Origin: an uncultured Lachnospiraceae bacterium | GTDB lineage: Bacteria > Bacillota > Clostridia > Lachnospirales > Lachnospiraceae | Reading direction: 5' to 3' | Length of the DNA: 64,000 bases | Assembly: GCA_910586605.1 (NCBI GenBank) | Contig: CAJUJR010000002.1 | Span: 6,510 to 70,509 of the forward strand | Shown here: in pieces, positions 26,071 to 35,756 of the stretch | Numbering within the stretch: the stretch's first letter is position 1 | Layout: every line of letters begins with the position of its first letter | Notes under the pieces: model-generated | Databases searched by the model: none | What the model saw: only the letters and a program-made list of their open reading frames with translations | Told to the model about the DNA's origin: nothing | Translations under genes and position numbers: made by a program

Positions 26071-28778
26071 TGAATATTATCAATCAGTTTACTTTGCGTA
26101 CATTATTGAAAAACAAGACAAGGACATTGGTAACAATTATTGGAATTGCTTTGTCAGCAGCGATGTTTACAGGTGTTGTTTCCACTATTGTAAGTTTTCA
26201 AAATTATATGCTGCGGGAGGAGATTGCAAGAAATGGGGCATGGGAGGCTAAGATAGAAGGGTGCAGCGCTTCTTCGGCAGAACTTATTAAAAATGATGAA
26301 GCTGTAAAAGGATATACGCAGATGGCACATTTTGGATATGCAAAGCTTGAGGGGTGTGTTAATGAAGATAAGCCATATCTCTTTGTGATTGGGGTGGGAA
26401 AGAATATAACAGATTATTATCCAATTCATTTGGTTGAAGGCCGGATGCCGGAAAATAATACAGAAGTTATTATCCCGGCCCATTTAAAGATAAATGGCGA
26501 GGTGGATTATAAGGTTGGCGATGTGCTTCATCTGGATATTGGGAAACGGGTATTCAAGGATGGAAATTATAAGGGAGAATCTGTAGGAGGGCAGGATACT
26601 CCATTTCAAGCAGGAGGAGAGGGAAACGAGACGATTACAGATACTATTTCAAAGGTTTACACTGTGGTGGGTATTTGTGAGCGACCATCAATTGAACCTT
26701 ATATCGCGCCAGGGTATACTGTAATGACACTGGATAATGGGGCAGATGCGCCAGAGTATGGTTTGGCGCTTTCTTTTAAGAAGCCGTCGGATTTATCAAA
26801 GGCAATGAAGAGGCTGACAGAAAAATGTTCAGAAGGGGTGACATATACAACACATGGCTCTTTGCTGCGTTATATGGGCAGTAGTACAAATGATAATTAT
26901 AACCGTGTTATGTACAGCATGGCGGCAATATTAATGTTTGTAATTCTGCTTGGTTCAATCTCTTTAATTTACAATGCTTTTTCTATTTCTGTCAGTGAAA
27001 GGACAAAACAGTTTGGGCTTTTAAAATCAATTGGCGCTACAAAAAAGCAGATGCGGCATAGTGTTTTTTTTGAAGCTTCTGTTTTGGGAGCAATAGGGAT
27101 ACCCGTAGGGATTCTGGCTGGGCTTGGCGGAATGGGGATAACATTTTACTTTATTGCTGATATGATATCTTATCTATGGACAGGAGCTACAGAAAAAGGT
27201 GTTTATCTAAAACTTATTGTTACATGGCAGGCGGTTGTATTTGCAGCAGTCATTGCATTTGCTACTGTGCTTCTTTCAGCATTCATACCTGCAATAAGGG
27301 CGGTAAAACTTTCTCCAATCCAGGCAATCCGCCAGAGTAGTGATGTGCGTATCCGCCCGGAAAAAGTGAGGACATCAGGGCTGACATACCGTTTGTTTGG
27401 TTTTGAAGGGATGCTTTCATCAAAAAATTTTAAAAGAAGCCGGAAGAAATACCGGACTACGGTATTTTCGCTGTTTATTAGTATTGTTCTTTTTGTTACT
27501 GCCGCAAGTTTTACAAATTATTTAACAGGCGCTGCAGAGACTACAAATAATTACAGTGAATATGATATTAGTTTTTATCTTACAGATGACAATAAGGTGG
27601 GAAAGACAGATGAGGAAATTGCAAAAGATACAGAGGCGCTTCCTGCTGTGGATGAGGTTGGCTATTCCCAGGTGGCGGAAGGGATTATCCGGCTGCCAAG
27701 GGAATATTTAGAGGAAGAATATCTGGAAATATTTAAAGGTGAAGAGGAAAAGGGGAACACAGGGGATGATTCTATGGTATCGCTTAATGTTACGCTTCGT
27801 TTTGTCAGGGACGGCGCATACCGGAAGTATCTGAAAAAAGAAGGGTTAAATGAACAGAAGTATATAGGTTCCAAGGAAAAGACGGCGCTGATTTGGGACT
27901 ATGCAAGGGCTTATGTGGATAACAAATCAATTAATCTGCATATCTTAAAAAAAGCGGAATGGAATGGTAAAGTGTATTTTATGAAAAATACAGAAGATCA
28001 TTATTATGTGGGGACAAAAGGGGATAAGTATATCTTTGGGGACAGCAAAGGCAATGAAAAAGCTTTTTCAGTGGAGGAAGCATTCAGCAGCAAAATGGAT
28101 ATTACTTTTGGTGCGGTTCAGGATAAAACGATGCCGCTGGGGGCAAGTGCAGAGCTGTGGAATGGTCATGTGACGCTTGTGATGCCATATTCAGCAATGC
28201 CGGATGACCTTACTGAAAAATATTCGACCAATTTTCATGTCAGGGCAGAAAACCATAAGAAGGCATATGGGGAAATTATAAAATATCTTTCTGGGCCGGA
28301 GTTTGAAAATGAAGCCGGAGGAAATGTGTATGATGAAGCGGAGTCTAAGGAAGCAGAAAAAATGCTTATATTAGTGATTGATATATTTTCCTATGGATTT
28401 ATCGTTTTAATTTCCCTTATATCGGTTGCGAATGTGTTTAATACGATTTCAACAAATATAAACCTGCGGAGGCAGGAGTTTGCGATGTTAAAATCTGTTG
28501 GCATGACAGGGAAAGGCTTTCGGAAAATGATGAATTATGAATGTGCATTGTATGGGTTAAAGGGCATATTGTATGGAGTGCCTGTATCTTGCCTGATTAG
28601 CTGGTTTATGTATTCGGCTATGGATCAGGGCATAAATACGAAATATGTCCTTCCTTGGCAGGGAATCCTGGTTTCTTCTATTTGTGTATTTCTGGTGGTA
28701 TTTGCGACCATGCTCTATTCTATGAGTAAAGTGAAAAAAGATAATACGATTGAAGCGCTTAGGAATGAGAATTTATAA
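26070..28778 (+). CDS. FtsX-family ABC transporter permease, large
   Basis: 902 residues with the ten-helix layout of duplicated FtsX permeases. An N-terminal helix (TRTLVTIIGIALSAAMFTG) precedes a large outside domain, then three helices ending in VKLSPIQAIRQ. A second helix (KYRTTVFSLFISIVLFVTAASF), a second outside domain and three final helices ending in KKDNTIEALRNENL follow. It works with the ATPase at 25390. The promoter palindrome suggests a dedicated regulator, but no two-component system of the Bce type is directly adjacent. It ends at a terminator shared with the convergent kinase operon. Confidence 0.92.
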   Translation: MNIINQFTLRTLLKNKTRTLVTIIGIALSAAMFTGVVSTIVSFQNYMLREEIARNGAWEAKIEGCSASSAELIKNDEAVKGYTQMAHFGYAKLEGCVNEDKPYLFVIGVGKNITDYYPIHLVEGRMPENNTEVIIPAHLKINGEVDYKVGDVLHLDIGKRVFKDGNYKGESVGGQDTPFQAGGEGNETITDTISKVYTVVGICERPSIEPYIAPGYTVMTLDNGADAPEYGLALSFKKPSDLSKAMKRLTEKCSEGVTYTTHGSLLRYMGSSTNDNYNRVMYSMAAILMFVILLGSISLIYNAFSISVSERTKQFGLLKSIGATKKQMRHSVFFEASVLGAIGIPVGILAGLGGMGITFYFIADMISYLWTGATEKGVYLKLIVTWQAVVFAAVIAFATVLLSAFIPAIRAVKLSPIQAIRQSSDVRIRPEKVRTSGLTYRLFGFEGMLSSKNFKRSRKKYRTTVFSLFISIVLFVTAASFTNYLTGAAETTNNYSEYDISFYLTDDNKVGKTDEEIAKDTEALPAVDEVGYSQVAEGIIRLPREYLEEEYLEIFKGEEEKGNTGDDSMVSLNVTLRFVRDGAYRKYLKKEGLNEQKYIGSKEKTALIWDYARAYVDNKSINLHILKKAEWNGKVYFMKNTEDHYYVGTKGDKYIFGDSKGNEKAFSVEEAFSSKMDITFGAVQDKTMPLGASAELWNGHVTLVMPYSAMPDDLTEKYSTNFHVRAENHKKAYGEIIKYLSGPEFENEAGGNVYDEAESKEAEKMLILVIDIFSYGFIVLISLISVANVFNTISTNINLRRQEFAMLKSVGMTGKGFRKMMNYECALYGLKGILYGVPVSCLISWFMYSAMDQGINTKYVLPWQGILVSSICVFLVVFATMLYSMSKVKKDNTIEALRNENL

Positions 28779-28800
28779 GATGATTGCTGTAATTACGATA

Positions 28801-28832
28801 AAAAGAGGGAATGCACAGGCATTTCCTCTTTT
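28801..28832. terminator. Bidirectional terminator between convergent operons
   Basis: AAAAGAGGGAATGC and GCATTTCCTCTTTT pair over 14 bases with one G-U, around ACAG. A T run exists on both strands, serving the ABC operon (plus) and the kinase operon (minus). Confidence 0.88.
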
Positions 28833-28836
28833 TAGG

Positions 28837-31521
28837 TTATATATCATTTTCAGTTGTGTTGATATAGTAGGAAAATCCAATTGTCCCAATGCCCGTACTG
28901 CATGCAATTGAAACAGATGTACGTTGCACAATTACACGTTTAAAGGGATAATGGCGTTTGATTTCCCGGCGTATTAAGTCCAATTGCTCTACAGTGCAGC
29001 CTGCATGGGAAATAAATATGATATCGCTGCTTATCCTTTTTTTATGTAGTAAATGCCAGTGGATAAAACGTTTCCAGGCATTTTCCGTCTTTCCGCACCG
29101 GATGCCGCAGATACCTATCCTGCTTTGGCTGATTTTCAAAGTAGGGTGCAGCCTGAACATTTCACATATTTTTGCCATTGTTTTGCTTGTATAGCCATGT
29201 TGTTGGAAAATAGTAGCGCTTGGCATCATAAAGTGGCTTTCTATTTTTTTCTTTATTTTTTCCACCATATGGCAGATTTCACTGCCAGCATAACCTTCTA
29301 AAGCAAGTTTGGCAGCGTACAACACGATAAGGCTCTGCCCGCCTGAAACCAGACCCGAATCAATGACTCGTACATGGTCAAAGCCGCGTGCCGCCATAAG
29401 GGCAGCCTCATAGCTATTTCCTACGTACTTTGCCATAGAAATATGGATTATTTGTTCAGCCTGTGTCAGCATGTCCGCAAAAAAGGCTTCATATTCTTCT
29501 ACCGAAGCACTGGTTGCCACAGCAGCGCTGGTTGTTTCTGTTACATACTGGTTTAGGCTGTCTGTGGCGATTTCCCATGTATCAGCAAAACGTCCGTTTT
29601 CTGTATTTATATAGAGGTACATAATACCGATATCGTACTTTTCGATATAGTGGTCTGGCAAATCGCTGACACAATCAGTTGTAATATAAATTTTTTTCCG
29701 TTTGTGGTGGGAGATTTTCTGGATTTCCATTTTGGTTCCCGCTTCATTTGGGATTTTACGGTATTCCACTATATCTTCAGGGATAAACTTCAATATTTCT
29801 GTTTCTAAAGCCATTCCCTGGATTGGCTTTTCAAGGTATCCGTCAAAAGCTTCCTCTAAAAGGTCTTGCCCTGCTTCTGTGACAGAACTTGCCGACAAGA
29901 CGATAATTGCAGTGTCACGGCATAGGCCGTTCTCCTGCTTGCGGAGTTGCCGGAGTGTTTCGACGCCATTCATTTCTGGCATCATATAATCAAGGAGGAT
30001 TACATGGTAATACTTTCTTTTGGTCATTTCCAGGCATTCTGCACCGCTTTGGGCAGTGTCTATCTGTAGTTTGGTTTCCTTTAGGAGCTGGCATTCTACC
30101 ATAGTGTTCATTGGGTTGTCATCTACAATAAGGATACGTGCTTCTGGGGCTTCAAAGCTTTTTTCGTAAAGTTCAGAGTCCAGTCTTTTGCGCGATAGGA
30201 AGGTAATATTCCCAACAGGCGTTTTATCTATAATTTGCTGTGAAAGCAAGACAGTAAAAACAGAGCCTTTTGTATAAATACTGTCAACTGTAATTTCACC
30301 TTCCATTAAATCTACAAGCTGCTTTGTGATAGAAAGCCCAAGCCCGCTCCCTTCTATTTTCATATTCCGTTTTACATCTGCCCTGCGGAAGGCATCATAT
30401 AGATACTGTAGGTTTTCTTTTCGGATTCCAATCCCGGTATCTGTCACAGAAATTTTCAGGCAAACCTTTCCATCTGTTATGGACTCGGCGCGGGCAGAGA
30501 GTGTTACCGAACCGGTTTCAGTATATTTAGCTGCATTTGTCAGTAGATTTAAAAGTACTTGGCTAATCCTTTTCACATCCCCATAGAGGACAGATGGCAG
30601 GTTTTCATCAATATCTACTTGGAATCCCAGCTTTTTTTCAGCCAGGCGTACCTGTATCATATCAATCAGGTTTCCGAATAAATCTTCTGTATTGTATTCA
30701 ATGGGGATTATTTCCATCTTTTTCATTTCAATCTGGGAAAGGTCTAAAATATCATTTACCAAGTTGAGTAACATTTTACTGGCATTTTGTATATTTTTGG
30801 CATAATCCCAAGTTGCATTTTCCTGGCTTTCCCGCAGAATCATTTCATTTAGCCCGATAATAGTATTGATTGGGGTACGGATTTCGTGGCTCATGCTGGC
30901 AAAAAAGTTGTTTTTTGCATCGCTCATCTTTTCAAGTTCTTCTTGCTGCTTTTTCGTAACATCTTGCTCAATATAAAACATCCTTGATTGCGCTTTTAAA
31001 ATAATGCCGCCGGCAAAGCCTACTGCGAGCATAGCAAAAACAGAATCAAGAAAAGCGGCAGCTCGGGAATCCATAGGCGTAATTGCTTCAGGATGGTAAT
31101 ATCCGTAAAGATAGGTAAAGGCATCAACCACAAGTGACAGAATCAGGAAAAACATAAGTTTTTTACCAGAAAACATTAAAAAAATATAAAAAATCCCAAG
31201 GGAAAACCAGAGCACGGAACCGCCTTCCAGACCGCCACTTAAAAAAAACATGGCAGGGAAGACAGCGAGGATAATCAGGAAGCCTACAATGGATGAGGCA
31301 AAATTTATTTTCCGGTACTTAAAGGTAGCAAGAAATACAATTCCCATTACAATTAAAAGGACGAAAAGAGGGATTACAATAATATGGACGTCCATTAGGA
31401 TAATACATTCGATAATGCCCATTCCTGCAAGGCAGATGCCAACCAATATAAGCATCCGGAAAATACGTTCCCGCATTTCATAATCCCTTCCGTATATTGT
31501 TTCAAACAATTTTTTAAGCAT
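28837..31521 (-). CDS. Hybrid histidine kinase-receiver fused to a full DegV domain
   Basis: 894 residues. Six membrane helices (about 20-185) are followed by HisKA (FFASMSHEIRTPINT, near 209) and HATPase (N box LLNLLTNAAKYTE, G1 VTDTGIGIRKEN, G2 GSGLGLSITKQLV). The receiver (about 455-580) has VDDNPMN and Asp in VILLDYMMPEMNG. From about 607 a DegV fold begins: IYITTDCVSDLP, TTSAAVATSASVEEYEAFF, HISMAKYVGNSYEAAL, VRVIDSGLVSGGQSL. DegV proteins bind fatty acids and hand them to a fatty acid kinase. No HPt domain is present. The start overlaps the upstream kinase stop by eight bases. ATG 31521 has a weak ribosome site, so coupling is likely. Confidence 0.88.
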   Translation of the reverse strand: MLKKLFETIYGRDYEMRERIFRMLILVGICLAGMGIIECIILMDVHIIVIPLFVLLIVMGIVFLATFKYRKINFASSIVGFLIILAVFPAMFFLSGGLEGGSVLWFSLGIFYIFLMFSGKKLMFFLILSLVVDAFTYLYGYYHPEAITPMDSRAAAFLDSVFAMLAVGFAGGIILKAQSRMFYIEQDVTKKQQEELEKMSDAKNNFFASMSHEIRTPINTIIGLNEMILRESQENATWDYAKNIQNASKMLLNLVNDILDLSQIEMKKMEIIPIEYNTEDLFGNLIDMIQVRLAEKKLGFQVDIDENLPSVLYGDVKRISQVLLNLLTNAAKYTETGSVTLSARAESITDGKVCLKISVTDTGIGIRKENLQYLYDAFRRADVKRNMKIEGSGLGLSITKQLVDLMEGEITVDSIYTKGSVFTVLLSQQIIDKTPVGNITFLSRKRLDSELYEKSFEAPEARILIVDDNPMNTMVECQLLKETKLQIDTAQSGAECLEMTKRKYYHVILLDYMMPEMNGVETLRQLRKQENGLCRDTAIIVLSASSVTEAGQDLLEEAFDGYLEKPIQGMALETEILKFIPEDIVEYRKIPNEAGTKMEIQKISHHKRKKIYITTDCVSDLPDHYIEKYDIGIMYLYINTENGRFADTWEIATDSLNQYVTETTSAAVATSASVEEYEAFFADMLTQAEQIIHISMAKYVGNSYEAALMAARGFDHVRVIDSGLVSGGQSLIVLYAAKLALEGYAGSEICHMVEKIKKKIESHFMMPSATIFQQHGYTSKTMAKICEMFRLHPTLKISQSRIGICGIRCGKTENAWKRFIHWHLLHKKRISSDIIFISHAGCTVEQLDLIRREIKRHYPFKRVIVQRTSVSIACSTGIGTIGFSYYINTTENDI

Positions 31522-34384
31522 TTGCAGAGCCCCCCTCTGTTTTGTTTGTTAAACTGTGCCAAATATCGCTTAAAGCATCAAATGCTGGCATATAATCAGA
31601 CATTTCAATTTTTTTCCTGATAGGTTTTAGCTTTTCTGCCAGTGCAGTTCCACAATACTGGTATTCCTGTAATTTAGCCAGGGCTGCAAGCATCTGTTCC
31701 CCATCCAGGGAATACACATAGTCTTCCATCTCTGCCAGGATCTGGCGGAAGGTAGCGTCATCAAGTTCAGGAAGGATATTGGGTTCATTTTTAATAGCAG
31801 CATTGTTTTGCTGTTCACCGGTGTGTTTTTCAGAAGTTGTTTTTTGGGTTGGTACATGGGAAAGGAAAGGGCATCGCCTAAGCTCGCCGGCTACCCTGTG
31901 ATATTCTGCAATCATATCCTGATGATGGTTTAGAATATATGGGATATCTTCTTTTTTCCCGGCATCTTCTAAAGCCTTTGCCTTTTCGGAAAGGGTGTTG
32001 GCGCCTATACTCTTCATAATGCTTTTTAATGCATGGACTTTGATAGTATAATCTTTCCAGTCCTGATTTTGGAACAAAGTTTCTAGTTCTTGCCGTTTTT
32101 CTTCCGCTTGGCTGTAATACATCTCCAAAACATTTAGATATTGCTGCCGTCCGCCGCAGTATAACATGCCCTGCTGTACATTGAAATCCCCAATCACGAG
32201 TTCTCCTGTATCTGAGCTGTCATTTTTGCTCTCTGGATTGGGCAAGGCTGTAATATTTCTTTCTGTGCCTGCCATAGGATTATTAGCATTGTTGCTGTTG
32301 CTTGCCGTTTCTTTTTGCTGGAAAATTATTTTTTCACTTGGGAGATTTCTCTTTAGGACGCGTTCCAGTACTGATATTTCCACTGGTTTTGCGAGGAAAT
32401 CATCAAATCCCTCTTCCAGAAACATTTCCCTGTTGCCTGGAGCCGCGTTTGCAGTCAGGGCAATAATTGGTGTTTTCTGGTAATAGACGCCTGCTTTCTT
32501 ACGGATTCGGTGCATTGTCTCAACGCCGTCCATTTCTGGCATCATATGATCCATAAATACAAAGTCGTAGCACATATTTTCGATAACTTCCAGTGCTTCA
32601 TGCCCGCTGGAGGCATAGGTTACTTTGATTTGGTAATCTTTTAAAAGCCCTTCAATGACACGCATATTCATTGTGTTATCATCAACAACAAGGATATGGG
32701 CATCTGGTGCAATAAATTTTCCGGGACGTACCAAATGCCTGCCATCCCAGTCTCCTCTGCTTCCGTTTAGGATCGTAATGACTGGCAGTATATAAAATGG
32801 TTTATAAAGACGTATAATATCAGGGCTTGCAATGTATTTTTCACTATTGCGCTCAATAACGGCAATAACCCTGGTATGTCTTGCCAGCCTGTCAAAATAT
32901 GCAGTGTCTTCCCTGTATTCTTCCAGGCTGATAAAAATATGGCTGAACGGCGCCAGTTTTTCACGGCGTTTCAGTTCTGCAAGGTTACGGCAGACGTGGC
33001 ATTTTACTTTAAGCTGTTGTACCATATGTATAATAAATTTTGAATATTCATCACGGACGGTCAGCATATCAAACTGTTCCATATCAAAGTAAGTGGCTAT
33101 ATTAAGGCTTTCCCGGTTGTTTAGCTGCCCAATCGGTTTTTCATTTAATACTTTTTGTGGGATGACAAAGCGGAAAATGCTGCCTTTGCCTAAACGGCTC
33201 CGTACAGTGATTGTTCCGCCCATTTTCAGGATTAACGCCCTGGAAATGGCAAGGCCTAGGCCAATGCCGCCTTTCAGGCGGTTTCTTCTGGTGTCTAACT
33301 GGCAGAAACGTTCAAAAAGTTTTTCCAGGCTTTCTTCGCTCATGCCGATTCCGGTATCTTTTACCGATACACAAAGGTTGATGCCATAATCTTCTTTCCG
33401 AAAGCTGATATTAATGAGAATGCCGCCTTCGTTTGTAAATTTAATAGCATTGTCTACCAGGTTCATGATAACACGGCGTATTTTCTTTTCATCCCCTAAA
33501 AGTTCACATGGGATCTCTGTATTGCAGTCTACAATCAATTCAAGCGGTTTGTCGCCTTTCCGCGCCACTGCCATATTTATGATATCGTTTATCGTAGAAG
33601 AAATGTTGTAAGCTTCTTCCTCCAAATCCATCTTTCCTTGTTGGAGCTGGGAGAAATCCAGGATATCGCTGACAAGAGCCATCAGGTTATGCCCGGCGTC
33701 GCGGATATCAAACACTTCTTCACGGAGTTTGCCTAAACTATGTTCCCGCAAAGCCATTTCACTCATTCCACAAATGGTATTTACTGGTGTACGGATTTCA
33801 TGGCTGACGTTTGCGAGGAAGTCATCTTTGCTCTGCTCTGCTTCAACAAGTGCATCAATGACCTGATACATTTCTGAATTATCCCGGTTTCGTTTTTTAA
33901 TCCAGATATAAATAATAAACTCCAGGCAGAGGATATTGCCGGTTTGAGGAAGCAGGTTAAAGAGCGTTTCTTTGGACGCTATGGAAAAGTTATCAGTAAC
34001 TATCCCATGATAGAATAGAATATAAAACAGTGAAATAAGGGTGAGGCATTGAAGTTTTGCAGAACCATAAAAAGAAATAAGGACAGTGAGTACCATAAAG
34101 GTAGGGATTATGGCATGCAAATCTTCTGTATGCGCTGCATATAGGATAATATTTAGTTGTATCAAAAGAGCTGTAATGGCTGTCCTTGTCCGGAATGTTT
34201 TATATCTGCTTAAAAATATTACCCAGGCGGCTAAGGAAGATATAAAAAGGCAGAGTGGAATCCAGGCGGCCTGTCCCTGGCGTATTACGCTAATACACAA
34301 ATTAATGCTATACAGGCTGAAAAAAATAGCGACAAAACGTTCAATATTTTTCTGGTTTTGCTTACTTTGGTTGAAATATTCCAA
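31514..34384 (-). CDS. Hybrid histidine kinase with receiver and HPt domains
   Basis: 956 residues, start TTG 34384 behind AAGGAGGG. Membrane helices cover about 15-165. HisKA is ANVSHEIRTPVNT (near 193) and HATPase runs to about 430 with VKDTGIGMSEES and GGIGLGLAISRALI. The region 440-540 looks like a receiver without its Asp. A true receiver (about 570-690) has VVDDNTMN and FVFMDHMMPEMDG. An HPt domain follows with the phospho-His in KVHALKSIMKSIG (near 784), then a short acidic tail with a possible second helical bundle. All parts of a phosphorelay are in one chain. The response regulator gene lies 30 bases upstream in the same operon. Confidence 0.9.
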   Translation of the reverse strand: MEYFNQSKQNQKNIERFVAIFFSLYSINLCISVIRQGQAAWIPLCLFISSLAAWVIFLSRYKTFRTRTAITALLIQLNIILYAAHTEDLHAIIPTFMVLTVLISFYGSAKLQCLTLISLFYILFYHGIVTDNFSIASKETLFNLLPQTGNILCLEFIIYIWIKKRNRDNSEMYQVIDALVEAEQSKDDFLANVSHEIRTPVNTICGMSEMALREHSLGKLREEVFDIRDAGHNLMALVSDILDFSQLQQGKMDLEEEAYNISSTINDIINMAVARKGDKPLELIVDCNTEIPCELLGDEKKIRRVIMNLVDNAIKFTNEGGILINISFRKEDYGINLCVSVKDTGIGMSEESLEKLFERFCQLDTRRNRLKGGIGLGLAISRALILKMGGTITVRSRLGKGSIFRFVIPQKVLNEKPIGQLNNRESLNIATYFDMEQFDMLTVRDEYSKFIIHMVQQLKVKCHVCRNLAELKRREKLAPFSHIFISLEEYREDTAYFDRLARHTRVIAVIERNSEKYIASPDIIRLYKPFYILPVITILNGSRGDWDGRHLVRPGKFIAPDAHILVVDDNTMNMRVIEGLLKDYQIKVTYASSGHEALEVIENMCYDFVFMDHMMPEMDGVETMHRIRKKAGVYYQKTPIIALTANAAPGNREMFLEEGFDDFLAKPVEISVLERVLKRNLPSEKIIFQQKETASNSNNANNPMAGTERNITALPNPESKNDSSDTGELVIGDFNVQQGMLYCGGRQQYLNVLEMYYSQAEEKRQELETLFQNQDWKDYTIKVHALKSIMKSIGANTLSEKAKALEDAGKKEDIPYILNHHQDMIAEYHRVAGELRRCPFLSHVPTQKTTSEKHTGEQQNNAAIKNEPNILPELDDATFRQILAEMEDYVYSLDGEQMLAALAKLQEYQYCGTALAEKLKPIRKKIEMSDYMPAFDALSDIWHSLTNKTEGGSANA

Positions 34385-34401
34385 AAAGAATCCCTCCTTG
34401 C

Positions 34402-34417
34402 TTCAAACACACTCTAG
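34402..34417 (-). repeat. CTAG repeat family, copy E
   Basis: TTCAAACACACTCTAG on the plus strand, one base different from the core. Its CTA (34414-34416) is the TAG stop of the response regulator gene on the minus strand, and the kinase ribosome site follows at once. Confidence 0.65.
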
Positions 34418-35490
34418 TGTAGCTGGCGGTAAATCATCCGTAAGATTTGGTAGATTTCAGGGTTGAATTTTTTCCCAGAATCGTCATCCATAATTTTTAA
34501 AGCGTTTTCTATTGTATAAGATCCACGGTAAACACGTTTTTCTGTAATGGCGCAGTATTCGCTGATTACAGAAACGATTTGTGCAGACAGGGGGATTTCA
34601 TTGCCCTTTATTCCATAAGGATAACCGCTTCCATCCCAGTTCTCATGATGGTATTTCGCTACATCAATAGACATTTTAAGGAAATCATTATAATCCCCAG
34701 TGTCATGGATGTCTTGGAGGATTTTAGCGCCGATTGTGGTATGCGTATGTATTGCTGCAGTATCTTCTGGTGAAAGGGTTTCCTTTTTCTGGAGGATTTC
34801 TGTTGGGATTGCCACATTCCCTAAATCGCAGAGCGGCGCCGCCAGCTCAATTGTATCAATATAAGAATTGGAAATTAAATGGCCGAATTCCGCAGATAAT
34901 TGCATTGCCTCAGCCAGTACCCTGCAGTTATAACAGAGACGTTCCATATGGTTTTCATCATAGCAGGCATTTTCCCTTGCTACGCGGATTAAGGCGTATA
35001 AGACATTTTTCTTTTCCATTTCCAGTTGGCGGAGCTGTTCGTTGACAGATGTCTGTAGGAGACGGTTTATCTCCAGGAGCTGGGTATTTGCCTCATGCAG
35101 CCTTAAATGGAGTTTTACCCGTGCTTTTACAACTTCTGGGATAAATGGTTTTGTAATATAATCTTCACCGCCAATATTAAAACCTTCTACAATATCGGCG
35201 GGGTCGTCAAAAGCAGAAATAAAGATAATTGGAATCATCTTTGTTTCTTCTTTTTCTTTCATTCTTTTGCAAAATTCATGCCCATCCATTTCTGGCATCG
35301 CGATGTCCAGGATGATTAGGTTTGGATGGAGCCTGCTGGTTATTTTCATTGCCTGTACGCCGTTTTCAGCCAAAATTGGCTGATGTCCCATTTCCTGGAC
35401 GATATCCCGGAGGACAAACCGGTTTGTATCAACATCGTCTACAATCAGAACTTTTGCAGCATCTTTTATCTTAATATTTTCCTGAGCCAT
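34414..35490 (-). CDS. Response regulator with degenerate HD-GYP domain
   Basis: 358 residues. The receiver (about 10-130) has VDDVDTN, Asp in LIILDIAMPEMDG and Lys in TKPF. A short coiled segment leads to an HD-GYP domain (about 170-355). HHENWDGSGYPYGIKGNEIP is well kept, but the metal-binding HD-x-GK has become CDLGN (near 221), and the later D-x-YDA motif reads SEYCAI. Active HD-GYP proteins hydrolyse cyclic di-GMP; this one may only bind it or a partner. ATG 35490 follows GGAGAT. It heads the operon with the two hybrid kinases and is their likely phosphate acceptor. Confidence 0.87.
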   Translation of the reverse strand: MAQENIKIKDAAKVLIVDDVDTNRFVLRDIVQEMGHQPILAENGVQAMKITSRLHPNLIILDIAMPEMDGHEFCKRMKEKEETKMIPIIFISAFDDPADIVEGFNIGGEDYITKPFIPEVVKARVKLHLRLHEANTQLLEINRLLQTSVNEQLRQLEMEKKNVLYALIRVARENACYDENHMERLCYNCRVLAEAMQLSAEFGHLISNSYIDTIELAAPLCDLGNVAIPTEILQKKETLSPEDTAAIHTHTTIGAKILQDIHDTGDYNDFLKMSIDVAKYHHENWDGSGYPYGIKGNEIPLSAQIVSVISEYCAITEKRVYRGSYTIENALKIMDDDSGKKFNPEIYQILRMIYRQLH

Positions 35491-35756
35491 TTTTTATCTC
35501 CTGCTATATAATTTACTATCAAAAGATTACCATTATTTTAAGGTTATTTCAAGCTGTTTCAAGGTTTCTGCCCCTTTAATTTTATTTTAATTTTTTGTGA
35601 AAGCGGGAGTCCCTGGATTTAAGTATTTATGTAGTTGCAAGATTTTGGTTTTTTTCTGGAAATTGGTTGTAATAAGGTGCATTTTAGCTTTCTTTATGTT
35701 ACTATTTAAGGTATTGCTATATTTAGTGTTTTTGGGTAAAGAAAGGAGCAAAGCAA

